Shown piece after piece: positions 41,074 to 49,230 of a stretch of DNA of 64,000 nucleotides. The first letter of the stretch is position 1. Every line of letters begins with the position of its first letter. The notes under the pieces are model-generated. The model had not been told where the DNA came from. It did no database searches and was given only the letters and a program-made list of their open reading frames with translations. This stretch comes from Acidobacteriota bacterium (GTDB lineage Bacteria; Acidobacteriota; Terriglobia; Acidiferrales; UBA7541). The stretch spans positions 62,001 through 126,000 of the forward strand of contig JABCZD010000010.1 in assembly GCA_013289855.1 (NCBI GenBank). The letters run 5' to 3'. Position numbers and translations under genes: made by a program.

Positions 41074-42309
41074 GTGACCACGCGCTTTCGCGCCTTGCAG
41101 CACCGCAACTTTCAATTGTTTATCGGCGGGCAACTCGTCTCCCTCATCGGGACGTGGATGCAAACCACCGCGCAGCTTTGGCTGGTCTATAAGCTGACTA
41201 ATTCCGCGGCCCTGCTGGGGCTTTACGGATTTGCGAATCAGATTCCCATCCTGCTGCTGGCGTCCGTGGGCGGCTACGTGGGCGACCGCTATAACCGTTT
41301 GTACGGCGTGATTGCCACCCAGACGGTCTCCATGATTTTGGCCTTCGTGCTGGCCGCGCTGCAGCTGCGGCATATGCTCACCGAGTGGGAAATTATTCTG
41401 ATCGCGTTTCTCGTCGGCATCGTGAATGCCTTCGACGTTCCGATTCGGCAGTCTCTTTTTGTCCAGATGGTTGGCAAAGAAGATTTGCCCAACGCCATCG
41501 CCCTAAACTCTTCCATTTTCAATGGCGCGCGCGTGGTTGGCCCCGCAGTTGCCGGTTTTGCCATTGCCTGGGTTGGCGAGGGGTGGTGTTTTTTTCTGAA
41601 TGGCGTCAGCTTTCTGGCCGTGATCGGCGCGCTGCTGGCTATGCGCGTAAGTCGCGCCAAGCCCCATCCCAGCAAGGAATCGCCGTGGCAAAGTTTCATT
41701 CAAGGATTTCGCTTCGCCATGGCCGATGTGCCGGTGCGGTCCGCGCTTTTGCTTTTAAGCGTGCTGAGTCTTTTCGGACTGCAATACTCTGTGTTCCTGC
41801 CGATTTTTGCGGACGGCATTTTGCACGGCGGCGCCAGGGGTATGGGGTTTCTGATGAGTTCGGCCGGCGTCGGCGCGGTCATCGGCGCGTTGTATTTCGC
41901 CGGGCGCACTAATTACACGGGATTGGCGCGCTGGATCGCTGCAACTTCCATGGTCTGCGCCATCGGCTTGGTGATTTTTTCACAGTCCCGATTCTTCCCG
42001 CTGTCCGCCGCGGTAATTTTTCTTGTGGGCTTCGCGGCCACGGTGCAAATGGCGGCCACAAACACCATCGTCCAGAGCCGTGTCCCGGATGAACTGCGCG
42101 GCCGCGTCATGGCCGTCTACGCCACGATGTTTATGGGCGTGCAGCCCGTCGGTTCGCTAATTGCCGGCGGCATCGCCAAGCACATCGGCGCGCCGTACAC
42201 CCTGACGATTTTCGGCTTGCTCGTTCTGATCGCGAGCCTGTTTTTTTTCGCTCGCGTAGTGCTAAAACTAAACCAAGCGCCAGCAGAGTCCGCAGTTTCC
42301 GCAAACTAG
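41074..42309 (+). CDS. MFS exporter (MFS_3 / EntS-like)
   Basis: A 411-residue permease of the MFS_3 group, which includes enterobactin exporter EntS and similar efflux proteins. Typical features are FRALQHRNFQLFIGGQLVSLIGTWMQTTAQLWLVYKLT at the start, then GGYVGDRYNR (motif A in loop 2-3) and AFDVPIRQSLFVQMVGKEDLPNAIALNSSIFNGARVVGPA. The start is GTG at 41074. Substrate unknown; no siderophore genes nearby. Its 3' end faces the pqq cluster, and the inverted repeat at 42378-42474 separates the two. Confidence 0.9.
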   Translation: MTTRFRALQHRNFQLFIGGQLVSLIGTWMQTTAQLWLVYKLTNSAALLGLYGFANQIPILLLASVGGYVGDRYNRLYGVIATQTVSMILAFVLAALQLRHMLTEWEIILIAFLVGIVNAFDVPIRQSLFVQMVGKEDLPNAIALNSSIFNGARVVGPAVAGFAIAWVGEGWCFFLNGVSFLAVIGALLAMRVSRAKPHPSKESPWQSFIQGFRFAMADVPVRSALLLLSVLSLFGLQYSVFLPIFADGILHGGARGMGFLMSSAGVGAVIGALYFAGRTNYTGLARWIAATSMVCAIGLVIFSQSRFFPLSAAVIFLVGFAATVQMAATNTIVQSRVPDELRGRVMAVYATMFMGVQPVGSLIAGGIAKHIGAPYTLTIFGLLVLIASLFFFARVVLKLNQAPAESAVSAN

Positions 42310-42377
42310 CTTTTTTGCCTGTGCGCGGTTGTAACCGCGGCAAAAATGCATCGCAGCAGCACAACGTGAACCATCAC

Positions 42378-42474
42378 CTGTAGCGCAGGGCGCTTGGTTT
42401 TGAGCCCTGCGGCTTTTTCCGCGTCGCGGATCACAAAGACCGCAGGGCTCAAAACCAAGCGCCCTGCGCTACAG
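42378..42474. repeat. Perfect 35-bp inverted repeat, likely bidirectional terminator
   Basis: The left arm 42378-42412 and right arm 42440-42474 are exact inverted copies, spaced by 27 bp. Each arm is itself a hairpin (CGCAGGGC...GCCCTGCG) and equals the terminator unit at 10048-10086. It separates the convergent MFS and pqqE genes. On the plus strand the left arm is followed by GCTTTTTCC, so it can terminate the MFS transcript. Confidence 0.8.
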
Positions 42475-42494
42475 ATCTTTTCGCGCCAATTCGG

Positions 42495-43595
42495 TCAGGC
42501 ATTTAGTCGATAAATCCAATTTGTCTTCTCGGAATTCACTGACAACATCCCCTCGTTCACGCCAGCGACAATCGCATCAACCTTCGCCCGCCTCGGCGAC
42601 AGCGTGCAAACAGGATCCGTAGCCGCCGCATCTCCCGTCAGCAAGAGTGCCTGGCACCGACATCCACCAAAATCCATCCCGCGGCGGTCACAACTTCTGC
42701 AAGGCTCCTGCATCCAGTCCTGGCCGCGAAATTTCTGAAACGCATCAGACGTTTCCCAAATATCGCGAAGGCTGCAACCCTTCACGTTCTCGAAAGGCAA
42801 GCCTGGAATCACCCTCGCTGCGTGGCAAGGCAGTGCTTCGCCGTTCGGCGTGACCAGCAAGAGTTTGCGGCCCCAGCCACCCATGCACGCCTTGGGATAT
42901 CTTGCGTAATAGTCCGGAACCACATACTCCACGCGGATTTTTCCAAGCAAACGTTCTTGCGCTTGCTTGAGTATCACCAGTGAATCATCCAGTTGATTGC
43001 GCGTGGGCAGCAGCGCAGCTCGATTGACCAACGCCCATCCGTAGTACTGCACGTTGGCAAATTCCACACGCGACGCACTAGATGCTTCGGCGATGGCCAG
43101 CATCTGCCCGATTTGCGCGATGTTGCGGCGATGAATCACGAAGTTCAATGTCACTGCCACGCGCCGCGACTTGAGCCAATCGAGCACCCGCAATTTTTGC
43201 GCGTGCGTTTTGCTGCCAGAGATTTCTTCGGCTATTTCCGCCGTACTGCCTTGAAAACTCAGTTGGAAATGGTCGAGCCCGGCGTCGATCAGCGCGTCGA
43301 GTCGCGCTTCGTCGAGCGGCAATCCGGATGTGATCAAGTTTACGTACAAGCCCGCTGTGCGGGCCGCGCGGACCAATTCAACAGTATCAGGGCGCGCCAG
43401 CGGCTCGCCGCCAGTTAGATCAGCTTGCAGCACCCCGAGATCGGCGGCCTCGCGAAATACCCTCGACCAATCCGCAGTAGAAAGTTCCGTTGCGCGCGAT
43501 TGTAGTTCTTGCGGATTCGAGCAGTACACACAGTGCAGCGGGCAACGATGCGTGAGTTCGGCGATCAGCGCCAGCGGATTGGATATAGAGGGCAT
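42495..43595 (-). CDS. pqqE: PQQ biosynthesis radical SAM enzyme PqqE
   Basis: A ~366-residue radical SAM protein that, with PqqD, crosslinks Glu and Tyr of PqqA. The cluster-binding CPLHCVYC lies at residues 18-25 and the SPASM auxiliary cluster is at the C terminus (CRSCDRRGMDFGGCRCQALL). Other segments: LTGGEPLARPDTVELV and FANVQYYGWALVNRA. ATG at 43595 is chosen; a longer start to 43625 would run into the inverted repeat. It ends the pqq cluster and is separated from pqqD by the 127-bp element, so it may depend on read-through or its own start. Confidence 0.95.
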   Translation of the reverse strand: MPSISNPLALIAELTHRCPLHCVYCSNPQELQSRATELSTADWSRVFREAADLGVLQADLTGGEPLARPDTVELVRAARTAGLYVNLITSGLPLDEARLDALIDAGLDHFQLSFQGSTAEIAEEISGSKTHAQKLRVLDWLKSRRVAVTLNFVIHRRNIAQIGQMLAIAEASSASRVEFANVQYYGWALVNRAALLPTRNQLDDSLVILKQAQERLLGKIRVEYVVPDYYARYPKACMGGWGRKLLLVTPNGEALPCHAARVIPGLPFENVKGCSLRDIWETSDAFQKFRGQDWMQEPCRSCDRRGMDFGGCRCQALLLTGDAAATDPVCTLSPRRAKVDAIVAGVNEGMLSVNSEKTNWIYRLNA

Positions 43596-43617
43596 GCTTG
43601 GCTTGCCGGTCTCTTTA

Positions 43618-43744
43618 AGTAGCACAGACTTCAGTCTGTGCGCTGCGCAGCCCGCACCAAAAAATTCGCGGAACTATCGATACAGCGCCCTGTGGAGATT
43701 TGCAGCGTGGGCCGCACCGCGCACAGACTGAAGTCTGTACTACT
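43618..43744. repeat. 127-bp inverted-repeat element inside the pqq operon
   Basis: Arms at 43618-43643 (AGTAGCACAGACTTCAGTCT + GTGCGC) and 43719-43744 (GCGCACAGACTGAAGTCTGT + ACTACT) are inverted copies, each a hairpin. The right arm overlaps the pqqD stop codon (TAG, 43740-43742). It is of the same size class and layout as the element at 33542-33667 and probably was inserted between pqqD and pqqE. Confidence 0.75.
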
Positions 43745-44033
43745 GAAAATCCAAGGCCCGCTGGTCGTGTAGCAGCTTTAGATACCCGAGAATGTCTTGC
43801 GCCACTTTTTCGGGAGCCGCTTTGCTGTAGATTTCCTGCAGCTCGCTGATGATTTGCTCCACGGTGTGCTGGCCGTCGCAACGCTCGATGATTTCGAGGC
43901 TGGGACCTTGCAGACGCAACGCGCGCTCAGGCATCAGCAGCGTGCGTGGTTCTTTGCCATCGTTGTTCAGACGGCATCCGGGCGCCAGACGCGGCTTGCT
44001 TTGCGGATCGAGTGTCGCGGACGTGTCGGTCAT
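43740..44033 (-). CDS. pqqD: PQQ biosynthesis peptide chaperone PqqD
   Basis: A 97-residue RiPP-recognition protein that binds the leader of PqqA and presents it to PqqE. The conserved segment KPRLAPGCRLNNDGKEPRTLLMPERALRLQGPSLEIIERCDGQHTVEQIISELQEIY has the winged-helix fold of the family. Its start overlaps the pqqC stop (ATGA) and its stop codon lies in the right arm of the palindromic element at 43618-43744, so the last bases are repeat-derived. Confidence 0.93.
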   Translation of the reverse strand: MTDTSATLDPQSKPRLAPGCRLNNDGKEPRTLLMPERALRLQGPSLEIIERCDGQHTVEQIISELQEIYSKAAPEKVAQDILGYLKLLHDQRALDFQ

Positions 44034-44779
44034 CAGAGATCGCTCGGGCGGAAGGCGCCGGGCGGCGGCCATCCGGGATTTACATACGCGTAGTAAAGCG
44101 CGTCGAGTTGCGCCCACAGAATATCGCATTTGGCGCGCAGCGCGGCATACGCCAAATCTTGTTCGTCGCGCGTGCGCGCGTGTTTCACCACCCAATTCAA
44201 CGCAAAATCGGAATCTTCCGTCGCCTGCGTCAAGCGCCCGCTGAAATAATCCAAGCCGCTCGCCAGCCACGGATAGTGTTGCTTCAGGCGATCGAGCCGC
44301 AAGGAAATCAGCTGCTTGGAAAAAAGTTCCGTCAGCGAAGAAGCCACGGCTTCAAGATGCGTGTGCGAGGAAACAAAATGAATGTAAGCGTCCACAGCAA
44401 AGCGCGTGGCCGGCAAAATTCCTTCGCCACGCACCGCTTGCATGCGTGGCAGTCCCGTGGCTTCCACCAGCTTCAGCCATTTTGCAATGCCCCCGGGATT
44501 TCCGGCGTCGCCATCGTGATCGACAATGCGTTTGCGCCACGCCATGCGAAATCCCGGATCGTCGCTGCGCGCCAGGATGGCGGCGTCTTTCATCGGAATG
44601 TGGCTCTGATAGTAGTAGCGATTGAGCGCCCAGGCCTGCAGCTGACCGCGCGTCAACTTACCCTCGTGCATCATGGTGTGGAACGGATGCTGGTGATGAT
44701 AGCGCTCTTCGCCGATCACGTGGAAACCCGCGACAAACTCAGGCTCCGGGAGCGCGTGTCTTTCCGTGGCAATGGTCAC
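44033..44779 (-). CDS. pqqC: Pyrroloquinoline-quinone synthase PqqC
   Basis: A 248-residue cofactor-independent oxidase catalysing the last ring closure and oxidation of PQQ. Family stretches seen: YHHQHPFHTMMHEGKLTRGQLQAWALNRYYYQSHIPMKDAAIL near the N terminus and WLASGLDYFSGRLTQA later, with the substrate-contact His and Tyr residues in RYYYQ and HHQHPFH. It starts with GTG at 44779, overlapping pqqB by 4 bp. Length matches the family. Confidence 0.95.
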   Translation of the reverse strand: MTIATERHALPEPEFVAGFHVIGEERYHHQHPFHTMMHEGKLTRGQLQAWALNRYYYQSHIPMKDAAILARSDDPGFRMAWRKRIVDHDGDAGNPGGIAKWLKLVEATGLPRMQAVRGEGILPATRFAVDAYIHFVSSHTHLEAVASSLTELFSKQLISLRLDRLKQHYPWLASGLDYFSGRLTQATEDSDFALNWVVKHARTRDEQDLAYAALRAKCDILWAQLDALYYAYVNPGWPPPGAFRPSDL

Positions 44780-45726
44780 AGGTGCAGCTCCATGCCATCG
44801 TAGGCGATTTCGAAGCCTGCTTCCAGCACCGCGCGGTGCTCCGCGCTGTCTTCGTCAAGGATGGGATTGGTGTTGTTCATGTGAAGCAGAATTTTTCTGG
44901 CCTTGGACGACTTCGGGAACTGCTCCAGCAAGCCGCCCGGACCGGAAAGCGGCAAGTGACCGATTTCGCGCGCGGTCTTGTTGCTGCGGCCGGTGTGTAT
45001 CAATTCGGTGTCACTCCAAAACGTCCCATCCAGGAGCACCACGTCGCTGGAGGCGGCCCACTCTTTCCAGCCGGTATTGCGGTTGGGCAACGTGGGCGCC
45101 ACAAAAAGGCGCTTGCCACAGTGGTCGAAGAGCAATCCAATGACCGCTTCGTCGGCGGGCAGCGCCGCGCGCAGTCTTCCGCTGACGTAGTCCGGGTATT
45201 CCCCACCGAGCGGGACCGCGCGCGAGAAGAGCAGTGGCGGCCCTTCGGGATTGTGGTGCTTGGCGGTATCGACGGTGGCGACTGGCTCCAGCGAGATCCA
45301 CTCCACCGGCGGCGCGGCGCGCCCGAGGACGCGAAAGATGGAGTTTTCCTCCGCGACGATGCGGCGCACCGCCGGCGTCGAAAGCACGCGAAATCCCTGG
45401 AATTCGCGCAAGTGCAGCAGGCCCATCAGGGAGTCCACGTCGGCGCTGGGAATGTACACCTCGCGGATCGAGGTGGAGGTGTTGCCATCGGGGAACGGGC
45501 GCAGCTCCTTGGTGGCCAGGATTTGCGAACGCAGATCCGGAGAGGCGTTGATCAAGGTCCAGTATCGACGGTGGGCGTATTCCGGGTTGGCTTCGATGGC
45601 GATTTGCGTTTGCGTGCGCGCCGAACCGTGGAACTTGCCGTCGCGAAAGCGGCGACAATTTGGGCAGGCGCAATTCCATTGCGGAAAGCCGCCACCTGCC
45701 GCGGAGCCTAGGATTTTGATTCGCAT
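44776..45726 (-). CDS. pqqB: PQQ biosynthesis protein PqqB
   Basis: A 316-residue protein of the metallo-beta-lactamase fold. MRIKILGSAAGGGFPQWNCACPNCRRFRDG carries the typical PqqB N terminus with CxCxxC-like cysteines. HMNNTNPILDEDSAEH near the C terminus is also family-typical. It hydroxylates a tyrosine-derived intermediate in PQQ synthesis. 140 bp separate it from pqqA; pqqC overlaps its stop. Confidence 0.95.
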   Translation of the reverse strand: MRIKILGSAAGGGFPQWNCACPNCRRFRDGKFHGSARTQTQIAIEANPEYAHRRYWTLINASPDLRSQILATKELRPFPDGNTSTSIREVYIPSADVDSLMGLLHLREFQGFRVLSTPAVRRIVAEENSIFRVLGRAAPPVEWISLEPVATVDTAKHHNPEGPPLLFSRAVPLGGEYPDYVSGRLRAALPADEAVIGLLFDHCGKRLFVAPTLPNRNTGWKEWAASSDVVLLDGTFWSDTELIHTGRSNKTAREIGHLPLSGPGGLLEQFPKSSKARKILLHMNNTNPILDEDSAEHRAVLEAGFEIAYDGMELHL

Positions 45727-45866
45727 GAAAGATTAAGTTGTTGGGTGACGCAGTAACGAGAGGGTAGCAACCAGAGTTGGTGAAACTGTTGCCACAGGCG
45801 AGAGGGGTGCCTGCCCTGCAGGATCGCGACTAAGTCTGGAATTTCGTACGCAACGGCCTGCAGCGA

Positions 45867-45944
45867 CTAGAGTTCGGCGTTGGCGTACGAGCTGATTTCG
45901 CAGCTGAGGTCGATCTCTTCGTGCGTCGGGGTGGTCCATTCCAT
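45867..45944 (-). CDS. pqqA: PQQ precursor peptide PqqA
   Basis: A 25-residue peptide, MEWTTPTHEEIDLSCEISSY then ANAEL, followed by TAG. The conserved Glu16-X3-Tyr20 pair, linked by PqqE during PQQ formation, is present. GAGGAG lies about 9 nt before the ATG. It directly precedes pqqB on the same strand, and a good promoter candidate lies upstream (45984-46012). The gene is short enough to be missed by ordinary gene calling. No pqqF protease gene was seen in the window. Confidence 0.95.
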   Translation of the reverse strand: MEWTTPTHEEIDLSCEISSYANAEL

Positions 45945-45983
45945 GGCAGCGCTCCTCAGGAAAACGGCTGGTGCAACAAAGAA

Positions 45984-46012
45984 AGTATAGCATGAGGCCC
46001 GGAAGCGCCTAA
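45984..46012 (-). promoter_or_regulatory. Candidate sigma-70 promoter of pqqA
   Basis: Minus strand: TTAGGC (46007-46012), 17-bp spacer, TATACT (45984-45989). The -10 matches 5/6 positions, the -35 weakly. Transcription would begin about 30-35 nt upstream of the pqqA start. Confidence 0.45.
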
Positions 46013-46014
46013 AG

Positions 46015-46130
46015 AGAAGTGGACGCGGGGCCAGACCCCCCCGGGGTTTTCTGAATCGGTGTGATTCTAAAGGGAGTTAAAGTCCTTTGTTTTGATATCG
46101 TTTTGCAAGTGTTCATTCTGCAGTGTTTAC
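46015..46130. repeat. Dispersed ~110-bp repeat (copy 2)
   Basis: Words GGGGCCAGACCCC, AAAGGGAGTTAAAGTCC, TTTGTTTTGATATCG and AAGTGTTCATTCTGCAGTG occur in the same order as in 15578-15685. Lies upstream of pqqA, in the pqq-to-oxidoreductase gap; no gene is seen in 45945-46239. Confidence 0.6.
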
Positions 46131-46239
46131 GGCATCCTTTCAGTATCCACTTGGTTACCTGCCGGGCGATTCCGACGAAGTTATCTATGTGGGTAAGTAT
46201 ATCATATAGGCAAAATCTGTCAAGTGAAAAATGAGGGAA

Positions 46240-47163
46240 CTACAACTGCAGGACGATTTTGCCGCGTTGATGCGGGGCGCCCGCTAACATCTCGTGGGCT
46301 AGGCGGGCATGCTCTAGGGGCAGGACTGTTCCGACCTGCGTTAGGAGTTTACCGCTGTCGAAGAGGGTGGTTAAGGTGTTGAGACGAGTGGTGGTTACAT
46401 CGGCTAAGAAGAAGACTACCTTGTCGCCATAGCGACGGATCAGGTCTTCGGGTTTAGGGGAGACAACCGTTACCAGAATGCCGTGCGGAGGCAAGACGCG
46501 CATGGAACGTTCGCGGACTGCGCCGCCGACCATGTCGATTACGGCGTCGACGAGAGGCAGGCCGTCTTCAAATTTGGCTTGGCGATAGTCGATGATGGTG
46601 TCGGCACCCAGGGTGCGGAGGTAGTCGGCATCTTTGGCGGAGGCCGTGGCGAACACCTTAATGCCGGCGTTTTTAGCGAGTTGCACGGCGTAGGCGCCGA
46701 CGTTTCCGGCGGCGCCGTGGATCAGGGCGGTCTGGCCGGCTTTAAGACGGGCGTATTCGAAAAGCATCTGCCAAGCGGTTACGGCGACAACCGGGGCGGA
46801 AGCGGCCTCCAGAAAGCTTAGTTTGGTGGGCTTGCGGGCGATCATTGCGGCTTTGGCCAGGGCGAACTCGGCGTACGCGCCGATGAATTGTTCGTTGGTG
46901 ACGCCGTAGACCTCATCGCCGGGTTTGAATTCGGTGACGCCTGAGCCGACGGAGTCAACCACGCCGGAGAGATCGGAGCCCAGGATTAGCGGGAGTTGCG
47001 GCGCGGTTACGCTGGTGTTGCTGCGGATAAGGGAGTCCCAGGGGGCTACACCGGCGGCTTTGACGTGCACCACGACGTGGCCTGGCGCGGCTTGCGGACG
47101 GGAGATGTCGGCGATTTCGATTACGTTTGGGGGGCCGAAGGTGTTGATTATGGCGGCGCGCAT
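46240..47163 (-). CDS. Zinc-independent quinone-oxidoreductase-like MDR protein
   Basis: A 307-residue medium-chain dehydrogenase/reductase of the quinone oxidoreductase type. Start GPPNVIEIADISRPQAAPGHVVVHVKAAGVAPWDSLIR; nucleotide-binding segment LIHGAAGNVGAYAVQLAKNAGIKV; catalytic-domain loop AVIDMVGGAVRERS. Zinc ligands are absent. It reduces small quinones or alpha,beta-enones with NADPH. The ATG at 47163 has GGAG further upstream. No operon partner on the same strand is close. Confidence 0.9.
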   Translation of the reverse strand: MRAAIINTFGPPNVIEIADISRPQAAPGHVVVHVKAAGVAPWDSLIRSNTSVTAPQLPLILGSDLSGVVDSVGSGVTEFKPGDEVYGVTNEQFIGAYAEFALAKAAMIARKPTKLSFLEAASAPVVAVTAWQMLFEYARLKAGQTALIHGAAGNVGAYAVQLAKNAGIKVFATASAKDADYLRTLGADTIIDYRQAKFEDGLPLVDAVIDMVGGAVRERSMRVLPPHGILVTVVSPKPEDLIRRYGDKVVFFLADVTTTRLNTLTTLFDSGKLLTQVGTVLPLEHARLAHEMLAGAPHQRGKIVLQL

Positions 47164-47536
47164 GGGTGGTGAGGTGCTCCTTGGCGAGATGGTTTAGATG
47201 TTGGTGGACGGCGTTGAGGCGCGTGCGTTTTGGGATACGAAGATTTTCGTTCGAGAACGGATTTGTGATGGCGCGATCGAGCGGATGTGCCGCGCCTCCG
47301 GCGCTCGCGATGTTGGGCGCGCCCTACGGGCTGGGCTAAACTGTGCCGCGCCTCCGGCGCTGGTATCGCGTTGGGGCACGACATTGTATGTGGATAGCGT
47401 GTCGATTCGGCGTCACTTTCGTAAGCGGAGAAGCGAAAGCGATGAGAGCATCCGCCCCAACGGCGCGCCAGCCGTGGCGAGTTGCCTGGCGCCAGCCGTA
47501 GCGAGGGGTAACGGCGTCCGCCTCAGAAGGCGGCCG
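47164..47536. repeat. Intergenic stretch with dispersed repeats
   Basis: Two copies of TGCCGCGCCTCCGGCGCT (near 47287-47304 and 47342-47359), with GTTGGGCGCGCCCTACGGGC between them, and the AGGCGGCCGCTACAGAG palindrome at 47513-47543 immediately before the end of the symporter gene. No convincing gene; an open frame across it has poor coding character. Confidence 0.5.
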
Positions 47537-49018
47537 CTACAGAGGCGCGTTGGAGAAAGGTGCGTCGGGGAGGGTGGATAAGTTTAGTTGATTTTCCCAG
47601 CGGGCTACTACGGCGCAGGCTAGGCAGTTGCCGATTACGTTTACGGCGGTGCGGGCCATGTCGATCAGGGCGTCGATGCCCAGGATTATGAAAATTGGTT
47701 CGGTGGGGAGGTGGAAGGTGGCGGCTGTGGCTAGCAGGACTACCAGGACCGCGCGGGGGACGCCGGCTACGCCTTTGCTGGTTAGCATCAGCGTGAAGAC
47801 CATCAGCAGCTGCTCCGGCCAGGTGAGGTGCATGCCCGCGGCTTGGGCCACGAAGATGGAGGCCAGCGCGAGATAGAGCGTGGAGCCGTCCAGATTGAAG
47901 CTGTAGCCGGCGGGAATCACGAAGGCCACGATTTGGCGGGGCACGCCGAAGGCTTCCATGCATTCCATGGCGCGGGGCAGCGCGGCCTCGGAGGTGCTGG
48001 TGGCGAAGGCGATGGTGGCGGGTTCGGCCACGGCGCGCAAGAAGCGTGCAAGCGGCAGGCGCGCAAAAAACGCGATGGGCAAGAGGACGAAAAGCAGAAA
48101 CGCCGCGAGCGCCGCGTAGGCGGTCAGCAAAAGTTTTCCCAGCGGGAGGAGCACGCTCATACCCATGTGGCCCACGGTGTAAGCCATGGCGGCGCCCACA
48201 CCGATGGGCGCGTAATACATGACGATATTTGTGAACTTGAACATGGTCTGCGCCAGGGATTCGGCGAAGCGCAGAATGGGCGCGCGGGTGGGCTCGGGAA
48301 CGCGCGTCAGGGCGATGGCGAAAAGAATCGCGAAGACCGCGACCTGCAGAATTTGATTTTCCGCGGCGGACTTCACAATATTTTCCGGGAAGATGTGCAG
48401 GATAAAATCGTCCCAGCGAACCGGCGCCACGGTCGCCACGGTCGATTGAGCGGCGGTGCTGGGCAATAGCTGGATTTGCGCGGCCGTCGGCGTCATGGTC
48501 AAGCCCTCGCCGGCACGGCTCAGGTTGATGGCGGCGACGCCGATAAACAGCGCGATGGTGGTGACGATTTCAAAATAGATCAGGCTCTTGATGCCGATGC
48601 GGCCTACGGCGCGCAGGTCGCCGTGACCCGCGATGCCGGTGATGAGCGTGGCCAGGATCAGCGGGGCGACGATGACCTTGATCAAGCGCAGAAAGATGTC
48701 GCTCAAAAAGCGCAGGCGTTCGGCGAAGTACGGATGGTCCAGTCCGATTTCGAGTCCGAGCAGCATGGCGAAGAAGATCCAGAGGGTGAGCGAGCGCTGA
48801 CGGACGGCGGCTACCGCGAGTAGCAGCAGCGCCGCGTCGCGAATGAACGCCGGCCAGCTATGCCCGGGCGTAACGATTTGCAGTGCCGCGCCAGTCAGAA
48901 ACAGGAACACGCCGGCGGCGAGCAGCGCGAGATTTGCGCTAGGCGTTTTTTTGTTTTGGAGTGAGCTGGAATGTTCGGCCATTCGCGAGTCGCCATTGGG
49001 GCGAGCGATGGGCATCAT
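47537..49018 (-). CDS. Dicarboxylate/amino acid:cation symporter (DAACS)
   Basis: A 493-residue (or 481 from the ATG at 48982) secondary transporter of the GltP/DctA family. The family signature appears in the last third: AFATSTSEAALPRAMECMEAFG (HP1), followed by GYSFNLDGSTLYLALASIFVAQA and LMLTSKGVAGVPRAVLVVLLATAA (HP2). It imports C4-dicarboxylates or glutamate with Na+ or H+. The N-terminal part includes the usual helices and the FAERLRFLSDIFLRLIKVIVAPLILATLITGIA segment. No Shine-Dalgarno decides the start. Confidence 0.93.
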   Translation of the reverse strand: MMPIARPNGDSRMAEHSSSLQNKKTPSANLALLAAGVFLFLTGAALQIVTPGHSWPAFIRDAALLLLAVAAVRQRSLTLWIFFAMLLGLEIGLDHPYFAERLRFLSDIFLRLIKVIVAPLILATLITGIAGHGDLRAVGRIGIKSLIYFEIVTTIALFIGVAAINLSRAGEGLTMTPTAAQIQLLPSTAAQSTVATVAPVRWDDFILHIFPENIVKSAAENQILQVAVFAILFAIALTRVPEPTRAPILRFAESLAQTMFKFTNIVMYYAPIGVGAAMAYTVGHMGMSVLLPLGKLLLTAYAALAAFLLFVLLPIAFFARLPLARFLRAVAEPATIAFATSTSEAALPRAMECMEAFGVPRQIVAFVIPAGYSFNLDGSTLYLALASIFVAQAAGMHLTWPEQLLMVFTLMLTSKGVAGVPRAVLVVLLATAATFHLPTEPIFIILGIDALIDMARTAVNVIGNCLACAVVARWENQLNLSTLPDAPFSNAPL

Positions 49019-49230
49019 ATAACGCTTCGGGAAAAAGCGAACAACGCGGTTTCTTCCGTGTGGTGAGTCTGTTTCCGATTAGCGCGTTAATCGTCCAAGT
49101 GTCGCGACGGTTCGCTTCGATTATCTCTAGAACGCGGCTGCAGGATAGCTTCCGTGTAGCCGACTGTCCAAATGGAATCCCCGCTAGTCCTGGACCGATC
49201 CTTTGGCGTCACGCCCTGCATTCGCCATGA

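Noticed and set aside
45733..45993. 86-residue frame over the pqqA region
   Set aside because: It is out of frame with the recognisable pqqA peptide and has no family likeness.
47198..47581. 127-residue plus-strand open frame before the symporter end
   Set aside because: Overlaps the 3' end of the symporter and is made of dispersed repeats; residues show no folded or conserved pattern.
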